Below, piece after piece: positions 44,859 through 54,427 of a stretch of DNA of 64,000 nucleotides. The stretch is from CAXXFQ01 sp963674475 (lineage in GTDB: Bacteria > Planctomycetota > Planctomycetia > Pirellulales > Thermoguttaceae), in the NCBI GenBank assembly GCA_963674475.2, contig CAXXFQ010000033.1, forward strand, positions 558,001-622,000, written 5' to 3'. How positions within the stretch are numbered: the stretch's first letter is position 1; every line of letters starts with the position of its first letter. The position numbers were made by a program, and so were the translations under genes. The notes under the pieces are model-generated. The model had not been told where the DNA came from and searched no databases. It worked only from the letters and a program-made list of their open reading frames with translations.

Positions 44859-45905
44859 ATGCGACCCCCCAAAAGCAAATTTTTCCAGTGGACCCTTCTT
44901 GTGGTTCTGGCGATGATGTTCGGCTGTCAAGCGATCGATTTTCGAGATCCCCAAACGCTCGTTCCCGTCCCGCCTGAACTGGAACCGCCTCGGGAGATGT
45001 CGATGCAATCGTTGCCGATCTATCGACTTGAGCCGCCGGACGTCATTCAGATCGAGGTGTTGAAGCTGGTTCCGTTGCCGCCTTATCGACTCGAAGCCTA
45101 CGACGTGTTGCAAGTCAACGCCTTGGATCCGCTCATTGATCAGCCGATCAATGGCTACTACATGGTCGAGGCGGAAGGGACGGTCGACTTGGGCGCTTCT
45201 TACGGGACCGTTCGTGTGGTCGGCATGACGGTGGACGAAGCAAAGAATGCGATTTCGCGGAAGCTGTATGAAATGCTTGCCAATCCGGCCGTTTCGGTCC
45301 AGTTGGGCCGCGCATCGGGACTTCAGCCGATTACCGGTCAATACCTGATCGCTCCGGACGGCACGGTCAACTTGCGGAAATATGGCCAAGTGCATCTGGC
45401 GGGCAAGACGCTCGTCGAAGCGAAGATGGCTGTGGAAAACCACTTGAAAACGTTCCTCGATTCGCCCGAAGTTTCGCTCGATATCCTCGCCTATAACAGC
45501 AAAACGTATTACGTGATCACGCAAGGGGCCGGGCAAGGGGATTCGGTGGTTCGACTGCCGATCACCGGAAACGAAACGGTCTTGGACGCGGTCAGTCAAA
45601 TTAACGGCCTTTCCCAGGTCTCCAGTAAAAAAATCTGGATCGCTCGTCCGGCACCGGCTAATTCCGGTTGCGAGCAAATTTTGCCGATCGAATGGAACGC
45701 CATCGCCATGGGGGCCCAGACGGCGACGAACTACCAGATTTTGCCGGGCGACCGGTTGTTTATCGCCGAAGACTGTGCGATCGCGACGACCTCGTTTGTC
45801 GGCAAGCTGATCGGACCGCTGCAAGGAGCGTTGGGCTTTACCTCGCTTATTGCCTCGACAACGCGAAGTACCCAGTTGATCGGTTACCGACGGACGACCT
45901 ACTAA
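44859..45905 (+). CDS. polysaccharide biosynthesis/export lipoprotein (Wza-like)
   Basis: 348 residues. The N terminus (FFQWTLLVVLAMMFGCQAI) is a lipoprotein-type signal with Cys23 as probable lipidation site, though FGC is a loose lipobox. Two Poly_export-like segments follow (PYRLEAYDVLQVNALDPL then GTVDLGASYGTVRVVGMTVD) and SLBB-like beta-grasp repeats (YLIAPDGTVNLRKYGQVHLA; RLPITGNETVLDAVSQINGL). Such proteins form the outer membrane channel for exopolysaccharide. No partner kinase, flippase or glycosyltransferase lies nearby. The LEPPDV and LEAYDV segments look like a short internal duplication. Confidence 0.85.
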   Translation: MRPPKSKFFQWTLLVVLAMMFGCQAIDFRDPQTLVPVPPELEPPREMSMQSLPIYRLEPPDVIQIEVLKLVPLPPYRLEAYDVLQVNALDPLIDQPINGYYMVEAEGTVDLGASYGTVRVVGMTVDEAKNAISRKLYEMLANPAVSVQLGRASGLQPITGQYLIAPDGTVNLRKYGQVHLAGKTLVEAKMAVENHLKTFLDSPEVSLDILAYNSKTYYVITQGAGQGDSVVRLPITGNETVLDAVSQINGLSQVSSKKIWIARPAPANSGCEQILPIEWNAIAMGAQTATNYQILPGDRLFIAEDCAIATTSFVGKLIGPLQGALGFTSLIASTTRSTQLIGYRRTTY

Positions 45906-46248
45906 TCGTCTAAGTTGTTTTCGAGAAAAGCGTTGATGAGAGTCATTTCGGCTCGGGCTACCTCGCACGGTTTGGGGTTTCCCGGGCTGAAAATTTAGCA
46001 GCCCCCCTTTGGGTGTGAGCTATTTCGAGGCCCTCTAGGTTGGGGTGAAGTTGGCCCGTGACACGACGGTTTCTTATAATGAAATTGGGAATTTGTCACG
46101 CTTTCCCCTACGACAACGATTTTTCGGGTACCATGAAGAAACGGTTCTATGTCACGAGAGACGGCTACGGCCTTAAGGGAATAGTCCTCTTGTTGGCAAA
46201 CGCGGTTTAGAAGTCGCCCAGAAGGACGAACGAGCAGGAGTGGAAACG
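45906..46248. other. 343-bp spacer between the export lipoprotein and the proline-rich gene
   Basis: It holds a GGGCTG...CAGCCC hairpin (about 45983-46004) without a T tract, possibly a weak terminator. No gene is seen. Confidence 0.4.
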
Positions 46249-47301
46249 ATGAGACCAAACCGGATCAAATCGAACAAGTGTCGACCGAGTCGATTCTTGC
46301 GTCGAGGCTTCGTGGCAGGGCTAACGATTTTGCTGATCGGGCAGTTCCTTGCCGTCGCGGTGGCAGCCACCGGTTTGACCGACGAAGAAGAAAATAAAAA
46401 GAAAGCGGCTCGGGCCCAACAACAAAGACAACTTGAAGAAGAAGCTTACGAGCAAGCCGTTCCACAGGAACCGATGCCGCAACCGGCCCTTCCGACTCCT
46501 CCAAAAGCGGCCGCGCCGCAAGGGGTTCCTTCCATGGTTCCCGGGGCACCGCAACAGCAGATGCCGGTTCCTCCCGGTTATGCTCCCGGAACTCCCGGTT
46601 ATCAGCAGATGCCGCAACCTCCGGCCGGGGCGGCCGCCTATCCAGGGATGCCCACGCCTCCGACCGGTTATGGTGCCGTACCAGGTGCCGCGCCCGGGTA
46701 TCCGGGTCAACAACAAGGCGGATATGGGGCCCCCGCCGCCGGTTATCCTGCCTATCCGGCGGGGCAAGCGGCCGGCACCATGCAAGGGGGAAGTGTCCCG
46801 ATGGCCCAACCGGGCAGTGCCGGATTGACCACCCCTCCGCCGGTGCCTACCCCGATGCCCGATCCGTATCAATTTCCCGGGACCGACCCTCGCTTTTCGC
46901 AACCGGCCGCGGTGTCGCCGCAAGTGCCTATACAATCAAGCCCTTTTCAATCCGGTCCTTTGCAGGGCAAGAAGCCGTTTTCGGACTACAAAACGCCTGA
47001 CCCCAGCAGCGTTTACGAAAATCTTGGAAACCCGGTTGATCTTTCTCGCGGAACGAATACCTATTACGAGACGGTACAGCCACGCTTGCAACAAAAGCAG
47101 CAAAACCGGAGAGTCAATCAGAATATCCGCGGGCTGCAAGCCCAAACGCAAAGGCCGGCTCAGACCGGTGGGATTGGGGATCGCTCGGAGATCATCCGCC
47201 AGCGTCCCGGGAATCTTCCGGTCCAAGCCACACCTCACGCTCCGGCGACCTTCATGAACACCGGCAGTTTCTTTCCTCCGCCGTCGAACGCACGACGGTA
47301 G
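46249..47301 (+). CDS. exported proline/glycine/glutamine-rich protein of unknown function
   Basis: 350 residues. The ATG at 46249 has GGAG eight bases upstream; a GTG at 46240 overlaps that site. Residues of about 16-40 form a signal peptide or anchor (FVAGLTILLIGQFLAVAVAA). A charged stretch (DEEENKKKAARAQQQRQLEE) follows and then about 180 residues of low-complexity Pro/Gly/Tyr/Gln with imperfect PGYPG, PAGYPAYP and TPPTGYG units, so it is probably disordered. The C terminus is Gln/Arg-rich (RLQQKQQNRRVNQN). No known domain is recognised. Composition resembles surface or spore-coat-like adhesive proteins; next to an export lipoprotein it might be envelope-associated, which is a guess. Confidence 0.75.
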   Translation: MRPNRIKSNKCRPSRFLRRGFVAGLTILLIGQFLAVAVAATGLTDEEENKKKAARAQQQRQLEEEAYEQAVPQEPMPQPALPTPPKAAAPQGVPSMVPGAPQQQMPVPPGYAPGTPGYQQMPQPPAGAAAYPGMPTPPTGYGAVPGAAPGYPGQQQGGYGAPAAGYPAYPAGQAAGTMQGGSVPMAQPGSAGLTTPPPVPTPMPDPYQFPGTDPRFSQPAAVSPQVPIQSSPFQSGPLQGKKPFSDYKTPDPSSVYENLGNPVDLSRGTNTYYETVQPRLQQKQQNRRVNQNIRGLQAQTQRPAQTGGIGDRSEIIRQRPGNLPVQATPHAPATFMNTGSFFPPPSNARR

Positions 47302-47360
47302 GAGCCAGTGAAGCGAAAGATTTTGCCGAATGGCCCGTTTTCCGAAAAACGATTTCCTCA

Positions 47361-47403
47361 GGGTCCTTTCGTCCTCCAGAAGAGGGCGAAGGGCCTTTTT
47401 TTA
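47361..47403 (+). terminator. rho-independent terminator after the proline-rich gene
   Basis: GGTCCTTTCGTCCTC pairs with GAGGGCGAAGGGCC around CAGAA, followed by seven Ts. Confidence 0.8.
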
Positions 47404-47538
47404 TTCAAAGGGCGGTTTCTTCGGGCGGAATCGGGAAGTAAAGTCCTCTCAAGGTGTTGCGTCATTGCCGTTTCTGGATCAAAATAATGGCTATGGTTCG
47501 CCCGGGATGTTTTTTGGGCAAAATGGCGTTTTGGTCGG

Positions 47539-48510
47539 GTGATTCCCGGTCAAAATAAAAAGAAGGTTTTTTCCGAACGATTTTTCCTTGAAAGGATCGA
47601 TCGGGGCAAACCTGGTCCTCAACGTGGAGTGGTTGCGGTCGTGTCCAGTCCTTCCTTACAACCGATTCTCGCCCTATTGGGATTTCCTATCGAGGCCAAC
47701 CCGTCCCAATTCATCACGGAGAAGGCGTTCGACGAGATGGATCTCGATTGGCGGTATTTGACCCTCGAGGTTGCGCCGGACGATCTGGACGACGCGGTTC
47801 GTGGGATCCGTGCGTTGGGGTTCGCCGGAGGGAACCTGGCCGAGCCTCATAAAGAGGCGGTCATTCCGTTGCTGGAGCGACTGTCCGAATCGGCCCGGCG
47901 GATCGGAAGTGTCAATATCTTGCTTCGGGACGACGAAGGGCTCTTCGGCGAAAATACCGAAGGCAAAGCGGTCGTCGAGTTGATCCGAGAACGGGCCGAG
48001 ACCGAAGGGGTCGAGTTTGATTTGGCCTCGAGCAAGGTGGTCCTTTTGGGCGCCGGACCAATGGCACGGGCCATCTCGGTCGAGTTGGCCGCCCACGGCA
48101 TCGGCGAACTGGTCCTGGTCGGTCAGTCGGAATCGAAAACTCGTGCGTTGGCCGAGCAACTGGCCGAGTACGCTCCGATGGCCGTGGTGGTCGAGCCCTG
48201 GAACGACGATTATCGGATTCCCGAAGGGACCCAGGTCGTCATCCATACCACGTCGATGGAAGAAGGAGAATATAACGCGGCGATTCCGCTGGACTGGGAA
48301 CGTTTGGCCGACGTTCCGCTGGTGGTCGACTTGACGGTCGACCCGCCGCACACGCACTTGCTTCGTGAAGCGGAGACACGCGGCGCGGCAACGATCGACG
48401 GAGTCGAGGTTTTATGCCGTCAAGCCGTCATGAACGTCAAACTATGGACCGGTGTCGAGCCCGAGGTTTCCTTGTTGCGCGACGCGGTCGAAGAATATTT
48501 GGAACTGTAA
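47539..48510 (+). CDS. shikimate dehydrogenase (AroE)-like protein
   Basis: Open from a GTG at 47539 (323 residues), but homology begins near VVAVVSSPSLQPILALLGFP, so GTG starts at 47629 or 47641 are as likely. The family motif NVTIPHK reads GGNLAEPHK, keeping the catalytic Lys; GAVNTL reads GSVNILL; and NTDG reads NTEG, replacing the catalytic Asp by Glu. The Rossmann loop is VVLLGAGPMARAIS. AroE reduces dehydroshikimate with NADPH. The Asp-to-Glu change and the missing HSxSP motif suggest a paralogue with altered substrate. It is not next to other aro genes. Confidence 0.75.
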   Translation: MIPGQNKKKVFSERFFLERIDRGKPGPQRGVVAVVSSPSLQPILALLGFPIEANPSQFITEKAFDEMDLDWRYLTLEVAPDDLDDAVRGIRALGFAGGNLAEPHKEAVIPLLERLSESARRIGSVNILLRDDEGLFGENTEGKAVVELIRERAETEGVEFDLASSKVVLLGAGPMARAISVELAAHGIGELVLVGQSESKTRALAEQLAEYAPMAVVVEPWNDDYRIPEGTQVVIHTTSMEEGEYNAAIPLDWERLADVPLVVDLTVDPPHTHLLREAETRGAATIDGVEVLCRQAVMNVKLWTGVEPEVSLLRDAVEEYLEL

Positions 48511-48731
48511 CACGTTCGAGGATTTTTTTTCGACCGGCGCTACAAAAACGCTCGGGGGCAAAAAGGCCCTTTCGATTTTTTTCGCCGGTTCGTCCGCCGG
48601 TGTTTGATTATTTGTCGGTATTTTTTCCTCGAATAAAAAGATCAGCACCCTCGTTTTTCACCCACCGATTCTCTCGCCAGGTATGAACTGATCTTCCCTA
48701 CGGCGAGATCGACCCTTTGAAGATGCCTCCC

Positions 48732-51241
48732 ATGAAAAAAACGTCTTTCCTTCGTCTTTCCTGTCGCCAGACTGCCTTGTTTTTCGGTGTTGTTTGGTGT
48801 TTCCTCGTTTTTCTGTCCGCGGGCCCGATCGAAGCGAGCGGCCGGTCGAAAAACTCTTGTTGCCAAAACTGCGAGACGGATAACTGGGCCTGGTGTGCGG
48901 AATCCGGGCAAGTCGACCTTTTTTGCCCCGGCTCGTTGGCCGGTTGGAATTACGCGGACCCCTCGCCCCGAGGTTGGTCAATTTCCGACGACCGAGAACT
49001 GAGCGGGACTTCCAAGTCGACCCCATTGCTTTCCGGGTTCACGGCCGACGAGGGACAGTGGAGTTGCTCTTGGACGGTTGCCGACGGCGGCGTTTGGAGC
49101 GTCCGTTTTCGGAAGTGCCCGACGCAAATGGACTCGAGCTGTTGCTCTGCGAGGGGACCGGTTGCGGACGATTGTTCGACGGCGATCGCCTCTTGGCTCG
49201 TGGGGTTCGGTTGGGTCGGTTGCCCGCGTGGGCCAAGCACAGCCTGACCGTTCGACGCCGCGCCGGACGGATGACCGTTTGGGTCGACGGCTTTCGGCTC
49301 TATTCGGTACGACTCGACACGCGACGTCGGTTCGGACTCGGCCTGGCGTTGCGCGCGGGAAGCGGTACGATTGCCGACTTGCGTGGGAGTGAGCCGTTGG
49401 GCAAACCGTTATTTACCGGCGAGGATCTGAGCCGTGACTGGTGGTCGGCCCGCGATCAGGATCTGAAGGACTGGCGGGTTGAAGACGGGCAGTTGATTCT
49501 GACGCCCAAGTCGCACGGGTTTATTCGTTCCAAAAAGGAATACGGCAACTTCGTCCTTTCGCTGGAATGCCAGATCGAAAAGGGGGGCAATTCGGGCGTG
49601 GCGATTCGGGTGCCGCACGATGGTTGGCCGTCGGGCGACGGGATGGAAATCCAGATTCTTGACAAGCCGCTTGCCGAGGAGATCGATCTGCATTCGATCA
49701 TGAGCCTCTACGGCAACGTCCCGCCTTTGGTCCGCGCCGATCGGGCCCAACAGGAGACATGGAACCGAGTCCTCATCAAGGCCGACGGGCCAATGGTTTC
49801 GGCTTGGGTCAACGGCCGTCTGGTGCAGCAGTTCAACACGTCGCATCACCCGGAATACAAACATCGCAACCTGAAAGGGTGGATCGGTTTTCAAGATCAT
49901 TGGCAATGGGTCCGTTTTCGGAACGTTCGTCTTCGTCCGATGCCGGAGGGCCGAGGGCTTGCCGTTTGGAATCGTCCGTGTCCGATGACCACCGCCAGTC
50001 GTTTGACCAACCGGCTGTTGAATTCCGAAGCGCTCAGTCAAAACGACGGTTTTACAAGCGGGACCGTCTCGAAAAAAATCGAGCAGGCCGAACCGGGCGA
50101 CCTTCGGTTGGCCGACCTGACCGGTCCCGGGGCGCTGGTCCGTTTTTCATTCGAAGGGGACGAGGGCCAATTGGCCTTTTACTTCGACGGAGAAGAAAAG
50201 CCTCGGCTGACTTGTCGTCCCGGCGAACTCCGAGAGGTGATCCCGAAACTCAACGAAGATCAGATGCCGATTCTGACCGCGCTAGGTTACGAAAAATCGC
50301 TCCGTGTCGTGCTTCGTGGTGCGAAAAAGGCCGACTATCGGATCGACTACGTGACGCGGACCGACCCCCAAGGAGAGCCGACCGAGACGTTTGTCTCGAA
50401 GGACCAATCGGGCATTCCCCGCGGCTGGCTCGCGCCGGTTTACTATCGCAGCTACGTCACGCGATGGGGCGTACACCGGGAACATGACCCGGCGCTGCGG
50501 GTGCGTTCCAAGCCGCAGACGATCGAGCCCGGTCAAACGGTTCCGCTGGCCCACGTCGACGGCGCCGGTTTGGTCCGATGGGTCAAACTGATCGGCGGGG
50601 ACGTGAATTCCGAAGCCCTTTGGATCGAAGCGACGGTCGACGGCGAATCGGAACCGGCCCTTTCGGCCCCGGCGAAATTCTGGTTTCCTGGGTTGGTCGG
50701 CGGGAAAAGTTTTGATAACTATCTCATGGTGCAAAAGGGAGGGAAAGCCAATCTGTTGGCGATGCCGTTTGGCCGCGGGATTACCGTTTCGATCAAGAAC
50801 ACGGGAACCGGGCCGATCGAAAAGGTCGGGATCGAACTGTCGGTCGAGCAGGCAACCGACGCGAATCGAGAAGCGATTACCGCGCGTCCTCGCCTTCGCG
50901 GAAAACTGCTCCCGGCCGGATCAGTCGACGATCGGCTCTTTTCGCACGAGGGGGCCGGACGCTGGGTCGGACTGATTATGGAAACCGGCGCCGCGGGACC
51001 CCATTTTGGGATTGCCGACTTGACGGTCGATGGTCACCAGGCCGACGGTTGGGCGTCGGAGAATCTGAATCGATTTCTCGGACAGGGCGGAACCGATTTC
51101 CGAAGTTGTCTGAGCGGTTCGAAGGGCGGCATGGCTTGGCGTTACCTTCTCCTCTCGCCCGTGGAATTCCAGGAGTCGATCGTTATGAAAGCGACCTCAA
51201 AAGAGTTGCCCCGTCGGCTGGTCCTGTATTACACGAAGTAG
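48732..51241 (+). CDS. secreted DUF1080 / GH172-like (DUF2961-type) protein, one frameshift
   Basis: Two frames meet at a TTTT run (49106-49109). The first, from the ATG at 48732, has a signal peptide (MKKTSFLRLSCRQTALFFGV...) and the start of a DUF1080-like jelly roll; adding one T joins it as GVWSVRFSEVPDANGLELLL to the second frame, open to 51241, for about 836 residues. Order: divergent first DUF1080-like domain, a clear second one (LFTGEDLSRDWW, then YGNFVLSLECQIEKGGNSGVAI and ETWNRVLIKADG), then a C-terminal part like DUF2961/GH172 (DGAGLVRWVKL, LLAMPFGRGITVSIKNTG). DUF1080 members act on 3-keto-glycosides and other glycans. A secreted glycan-acting protein is inferred. The break is a sequencing error or a mutation. 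Confidence 0.8.
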
Positions 51242-51248
51242 AGAAGCT

Positions 51249-51282
51249 CCCCCTCTACGCCGGACTTCGATGAGGGGTTTCG
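51249..51282 (+). terminator. possible terminator after the DUF1080/GH172-like gene
   Basis: CCCCTC pairs with GAGGGG across about 16 nt, and only TTTCG follows. Tentative. Confidence 0.3.
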
Positions 51283-51393
51283 TGGCAGGGCCAAAAAAAG
51301 GGAATGAAAGAAAAAAGGGAACGAAAGATTGCCGCCCGGTGTGATATGGCTGGAATTTACCCGACGGAAGCTTTGCCGTCTTTTGGCAGTCGC

Positions 51394-51636
51394 TTACGCT
51401 TTTTGTGAGCCCTTTGGCGACGAGCCCTGTTGTTTTTCAAACCGTTCACGGGTTTTTTGGAAGCGGGCTATTTCCTTTTGTTTTTTGGTCGCCAGTTGGC
51501 GTTGTTGCAGTTCGTGGTCCATTTGATTCGAGAGCGTTTCGACCAGCTGGGCTGCTTGCGCGTGCATCAGCTTCGTCAGGCTGCGGACGGCTACCAACGC
51601 GGCGATACCGAAAAGAATCCATTCCCAGTTTTTCAT
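51394..51636 (-). CDS. small membrane-anchored coiled-coil protein of unknown function
   Basis: 80 residues from the ATG at 51636, the first Met of the plausible protein; the frame open to 52008 is low-quality. One membrane helix (ILFGIAALVAVRS, about residues 7-19) is followed by a charged coiled coil (LVETLSNQMDHELQQRQLAT through ERFEKQQ). The topology is probably N-out with the coil in the cytosol. I do not recognise a family. It converges with the DUF1080/GH172-like gene and stands alone. Confidence 0.6.
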   Translation of the reverse strand: MKNWEWILFGIAALVAVRSLTKLMHAQAAQLVETLSNQMDHELQQRQLATKKQKEIARFQKTRERFEKQQGSSPKGSQKA

Positions 51637-52114
51637 GAAGGCCTGCCGGAAAACGAAGTTGATAATTTCCAGACGGTATACCCCTCGGGGCTTCTTGTCC
51701 CGATTGAATTGCTTTCCAAATCGTTTGGCAAGAATCGGTCGTCCCATTCCCGCAGCATTTGGCCGCGACCCGAGGGTTTTTCTTTTGGGGCGAGGCGGAT
51801 TGTAACGTGTGTTCAAATTGGCCGCAAGGTTTTTTCCCGCCGTGGGGCGAAGAACGGCCGATGGGCGATCGGAAAGAGATTTACCGTTAGGTATAGTTCC
51901 TCCGAGGGTAATCTCCGATTTTTCGGGCCTCTTTTTTGAGTGTGACGCGTAAAAAACCGAGCAAAAGAGAGACGGAGCAAAAAAGCTCACGAAACCGGTT
52001 GACGTCAAGTCGAAAAATGGGTAATCTGAACTTTTGGAAAGGATTGCCCTATCCTCCCATTTTGCCTACCCTTAGTCCTTCCTTAATATACCTCGCGCCA
52101 ACGGATACACCCCC

Positions 52115-52567
52115 ATGCGCGCCAAGTTGGTCCTCCTTGGAAACAAGGCCCTCAAGCGGGCCGCCTCCTGCTCTTTACCTAGTACGATCGGTCGAAGCCG
52201 TCGTGCCGACGTGACCGTTGCGCACCCGATGATCAGCCGACAGCATTGTGAGATGGTCGAGAAGGACGGTTTTTTGGTACTTCGCGACTTGGGGTCGACC
52301 AACGGCACGTTCGTCAAAGGGGTTCGCATTCAAGAGGCGGCCGTCGAGCCGGGCGAACCGTTTTCGATTGGTCCGCTGAGTTTCCGAGTCGACTACACCA
52401 AGACGACCGACCTGAGCCAACCGCCCCAGCCGATTCTCGCCGAGGAAAGCCAATCTCGCTCGCGGGCCGCTTTGTCCGAATCGGACGGGAGTCTCGAAAC
52501 GCTCGACGAAAGCCGGTTGGCCGAAGCTTCGCAGAGCGAGAACGACGTCGACCAACCGGGCGAGTAG
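52115..52567 (+). CDS. FHA domain protein
   Basis: 150 residues. The forkhead-associated domain spans about 5-90: IGRSRRADVTVAHPMISRQH gives the GR, S and H residues that contact phosphothreonine, and GSTNGTFVKG gives the N loop. The C-terminal 55 residues are acidic and Ser-rich (LAEESQSRSRAALSESD) and look disordered, perhaps themselves phosphorylated. It should bind a phosphothreonine partner, typically from Ser/Thr kinase signalling common in Planctomycetes. No kinase is adjacent. Confidence 0.9.
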   Translation: MRAKLVLLGNKALKRAASCSLPSTIGRSRRADVTVAHPMISRQHCEMVEKDGFLVLRDLGSTNGTFVKGVRIQEAAVEPGEPFSIGPLSFRVDYTKTTDLSQPPQPILAEESQSRSRAALSESDGSLETLDESRLAEASQSENDVDQPGE

Positions 52568-52616
52568 ATTTTTCTCGAGACGGTCTCCGTTTTTTCAAGC
52601 GACGACGGTGTGGCGC

Positions 52617-52648
52617 AAAAAAAGAGACGACGCAATGTCCGCCGTCCC
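52617..52648 (-). terminator. rho-independent terminator of the PHP-domain gene
   Basis: On the minus strand GGGACGGCG pairs (with G-U pairs) with CGTCGTCTC around a short loop and ends in seven Ts. Confidence 0.7.
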
Positions 52649-52676
52649 TTTTTCTTTGAGGAAAGGTTTTGCGACT

Positions 52677-54002
52677 CTATTGTTTTTCCCAGCCGACCGG
52701 TTGGGTCCAGGCGGTGTGGGTTTTCACGCCCGTTTTGGGTGGGCAGTCGAGCTGTCGATCGGAACGGACCGTTGCCCGAACGAACATTTCATCTCCCTTG
52801 AGCCGATAGATCGCTTCGGTCGCCTCGTGAGACGCAAAAACCTCTCCCATCTTCGGGCTGTATCGTTTTGGTTCCCCGTGCGCGTCGAGTGAAACGCCCT
52901 TCTTGCTGCCGATGAATTCAATCCGGTACTTGACACCGGGGATCGGATCAACGGCGACCGAAAGGGTTTTTTGCTTGGGATCGTACTCGAGTTTTTTGAG
53001 CGTCACGCCGGTCGAGGCGTAGAAGTCCCCACGGAGCATCGCGTCGAGGATCGCGTCGGTCTCGAGTTCCGGCGCGCGGACGACGATCCAACCGAGGCCC
53101 GGGTTCGCTTTTGATGGACCCCACTCGTTATAGTGATGGGTGTCGTCCGAGGCGGTGCCGTAAATGGGATTCCACCCTTTGGCCAGGCGGAGCGTATTGG
53201 TGACGTCCCAGATCCGCTCGCAGCTGGGGTTCTTGGCGTCGCCGGCCGAGTTGCAACAGAAAGCATTGTTGCAGATCTCGAAGAATTGCAATTCTTCAAC
53301 GGCCGCCATTGTGTGAGCATCGATATCGTAATTGAGATAGCTCGGATGGTTCAAATGGGCCAAAATCCTCCGACCGTGCTTCTTCGCTTGGGCCTGGACT
53401 GCGATCAGGTCGTTTCGGATCGTGTCGACCAGCGTTTTTCCTTTTTGCGGCTGGATCGGTTCGACCAAATTGATCGCGTTGACATGGACCTGTCTTCTTC
53501 GAGGTTTTTTGTTAGGCGCAGCCGCCGGCTCGGGCCAGTTGCCGGTAATCTCTTCGGCTTGAATCAGCAGAAATTTTCCCGGTTCATCAAAACGATTTTT
53601 TAACTCTTTGTGCGTTTTTAGCCGCACCTCGAGCTGATCGCCTTCACCGCGTGTTTCGACCCAATCGGTGCCGAATCGGGCCTGGGCCAACTCGAGAATC
53701 GCCGGGGTGACCGGACGTGCCTTATGCCGGGCCGCGTACCAACGTTCTCCTTGCTGAAGCACATTGTGGTCGCTGGGGCAGACGAACTGATAGCCGTGTT
53801 GTCGGTACCAGTCGATAGCCAATTCAGGGAACGTGTTGCCGTCGCTCCAAAACGAGTGCATATGGGTGTGGCCTTTGTACCACTGGTCGGCCGCCGTGGC
53901 CGTGGAAAGGAGCGTCAGGAGCCCGAAAGCAAGGACCAGGAATACGGTCAAAGGTTTTTTTGGAAAAAGTTTTCGATGCGAGAAAAAACGGTGTCTGGAC
54001 AT
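52677..54002 (-). CDS. secreted PHP-domain metal-dependent hydrolase-like protein
   Basis: 441 residues from the ATG at 54002 with AAGGA upstream; the frame open to 54104 lacks support. Residues of about 15-38 are a signal peptide (LTVFLVLAFGLLTLLSTATA). The PHP signature starts the mature part: YKGHTHMHSFWSDGN, then CPSDHNVL, LLIQAEEITGNW, ILAHLNHPS, and the late GTASDDTHHYNEW. Together these supply the His/Asp/Glu ligands of the trinuclear site. PHP enzymes hydrolyse phosphoesters; the secreted planctomycete type has no assigned substrate. The C-terminal 110 residues form a beta-rich domain (KTLSVAVDPIPGVKYRIEFI). It is monocistronic. Confidence 0.88.
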   Translation of the reverse strand: MSRHRFFSHRKLFPKKPLTVFLVLAFGLLTLLSTATAADQWYKGHTHMHSFWSDGNTFPELAIDWYRQHGYQFVCPSDHNVLQQGERWYAARHKARPVTPAILELAQARFGTDWVETRGEGDQLEVRLKTHKELKNRFDEPGKFLLIQAEEITGNWPEPAAAPNKKPRRRQVHVNAINLVEPIQPQKGKTLVDTIRNDLIAVQAQAKKHGRRILAHLNHPSYLNYDIDAHTMAAVEELQFFEICNNAFCCNSAGDAKNPSCERIWDVTNTLRLAKGWNPIYGTASDDTHHYNEWGPSKANPGLGWIVVRAPELETDAILDAMLRGDFYASTGVTLKKLEYDPKQKTLSVAVDPIPGVKYRIEFIGSKKGVSLDAHGEPKRYSPKMGEVFASHEATEAIYRLKGDEMFVRATVRSDRQLDCPPKTGVKTHTAWTQPVGWEKQ

Positions 54003-54365
54003 CGGAGTGATTCCTTGGGGGAAGTAGGGAGTGAAAAAGAGGAACGAAAGGTCAAAAAACCAAGACGACGGTTTTTCAAAGTAAAGCAGCGATCCAACGG
54101 TCATTATAAAGTCTCAATTCGGTCGAAGCAATCAACCTCGATCGAGGACGGTAGTTTACCTTGGGCCATTGGGGCGGGAAGTCGCCTTTTTCTTAGAGGG
54201 CATCGACCGTTTCCGAAAGCTTCCTTACGTCGACAACACCGACCTGTTTAAGGTGATGTCGTCGACGCTTAAACCGGAGGTGAAAAAACGCCGTGTGGCC
54301 GAGCCGGTTGCCGTCTCTCCTTAAAGGCCGACGTGTCGGACCTTTACCGGTCTCGCCCAAGAACG

Positions 54366-54404
54366 AAAAAAGCCTCGGTTCGGAAAGCTTTCCAAGCCGA
54401 GGCT
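54366..54404 (-). terminator. terminator of the RpoD-like sigma gene
   Basis: On the minus strand AGCCTCGG pairs with CCGAGGCT, the loop being CTTGGAAAGCTTTCCGAA, which is itself able to pair; six Ts follow. Plus-strand Ts also follow, so it can work both ways. Confidence 0.85.
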
Positions 54405-54427
54405 TCGTTTTTTCGGTTACTCTTTTC

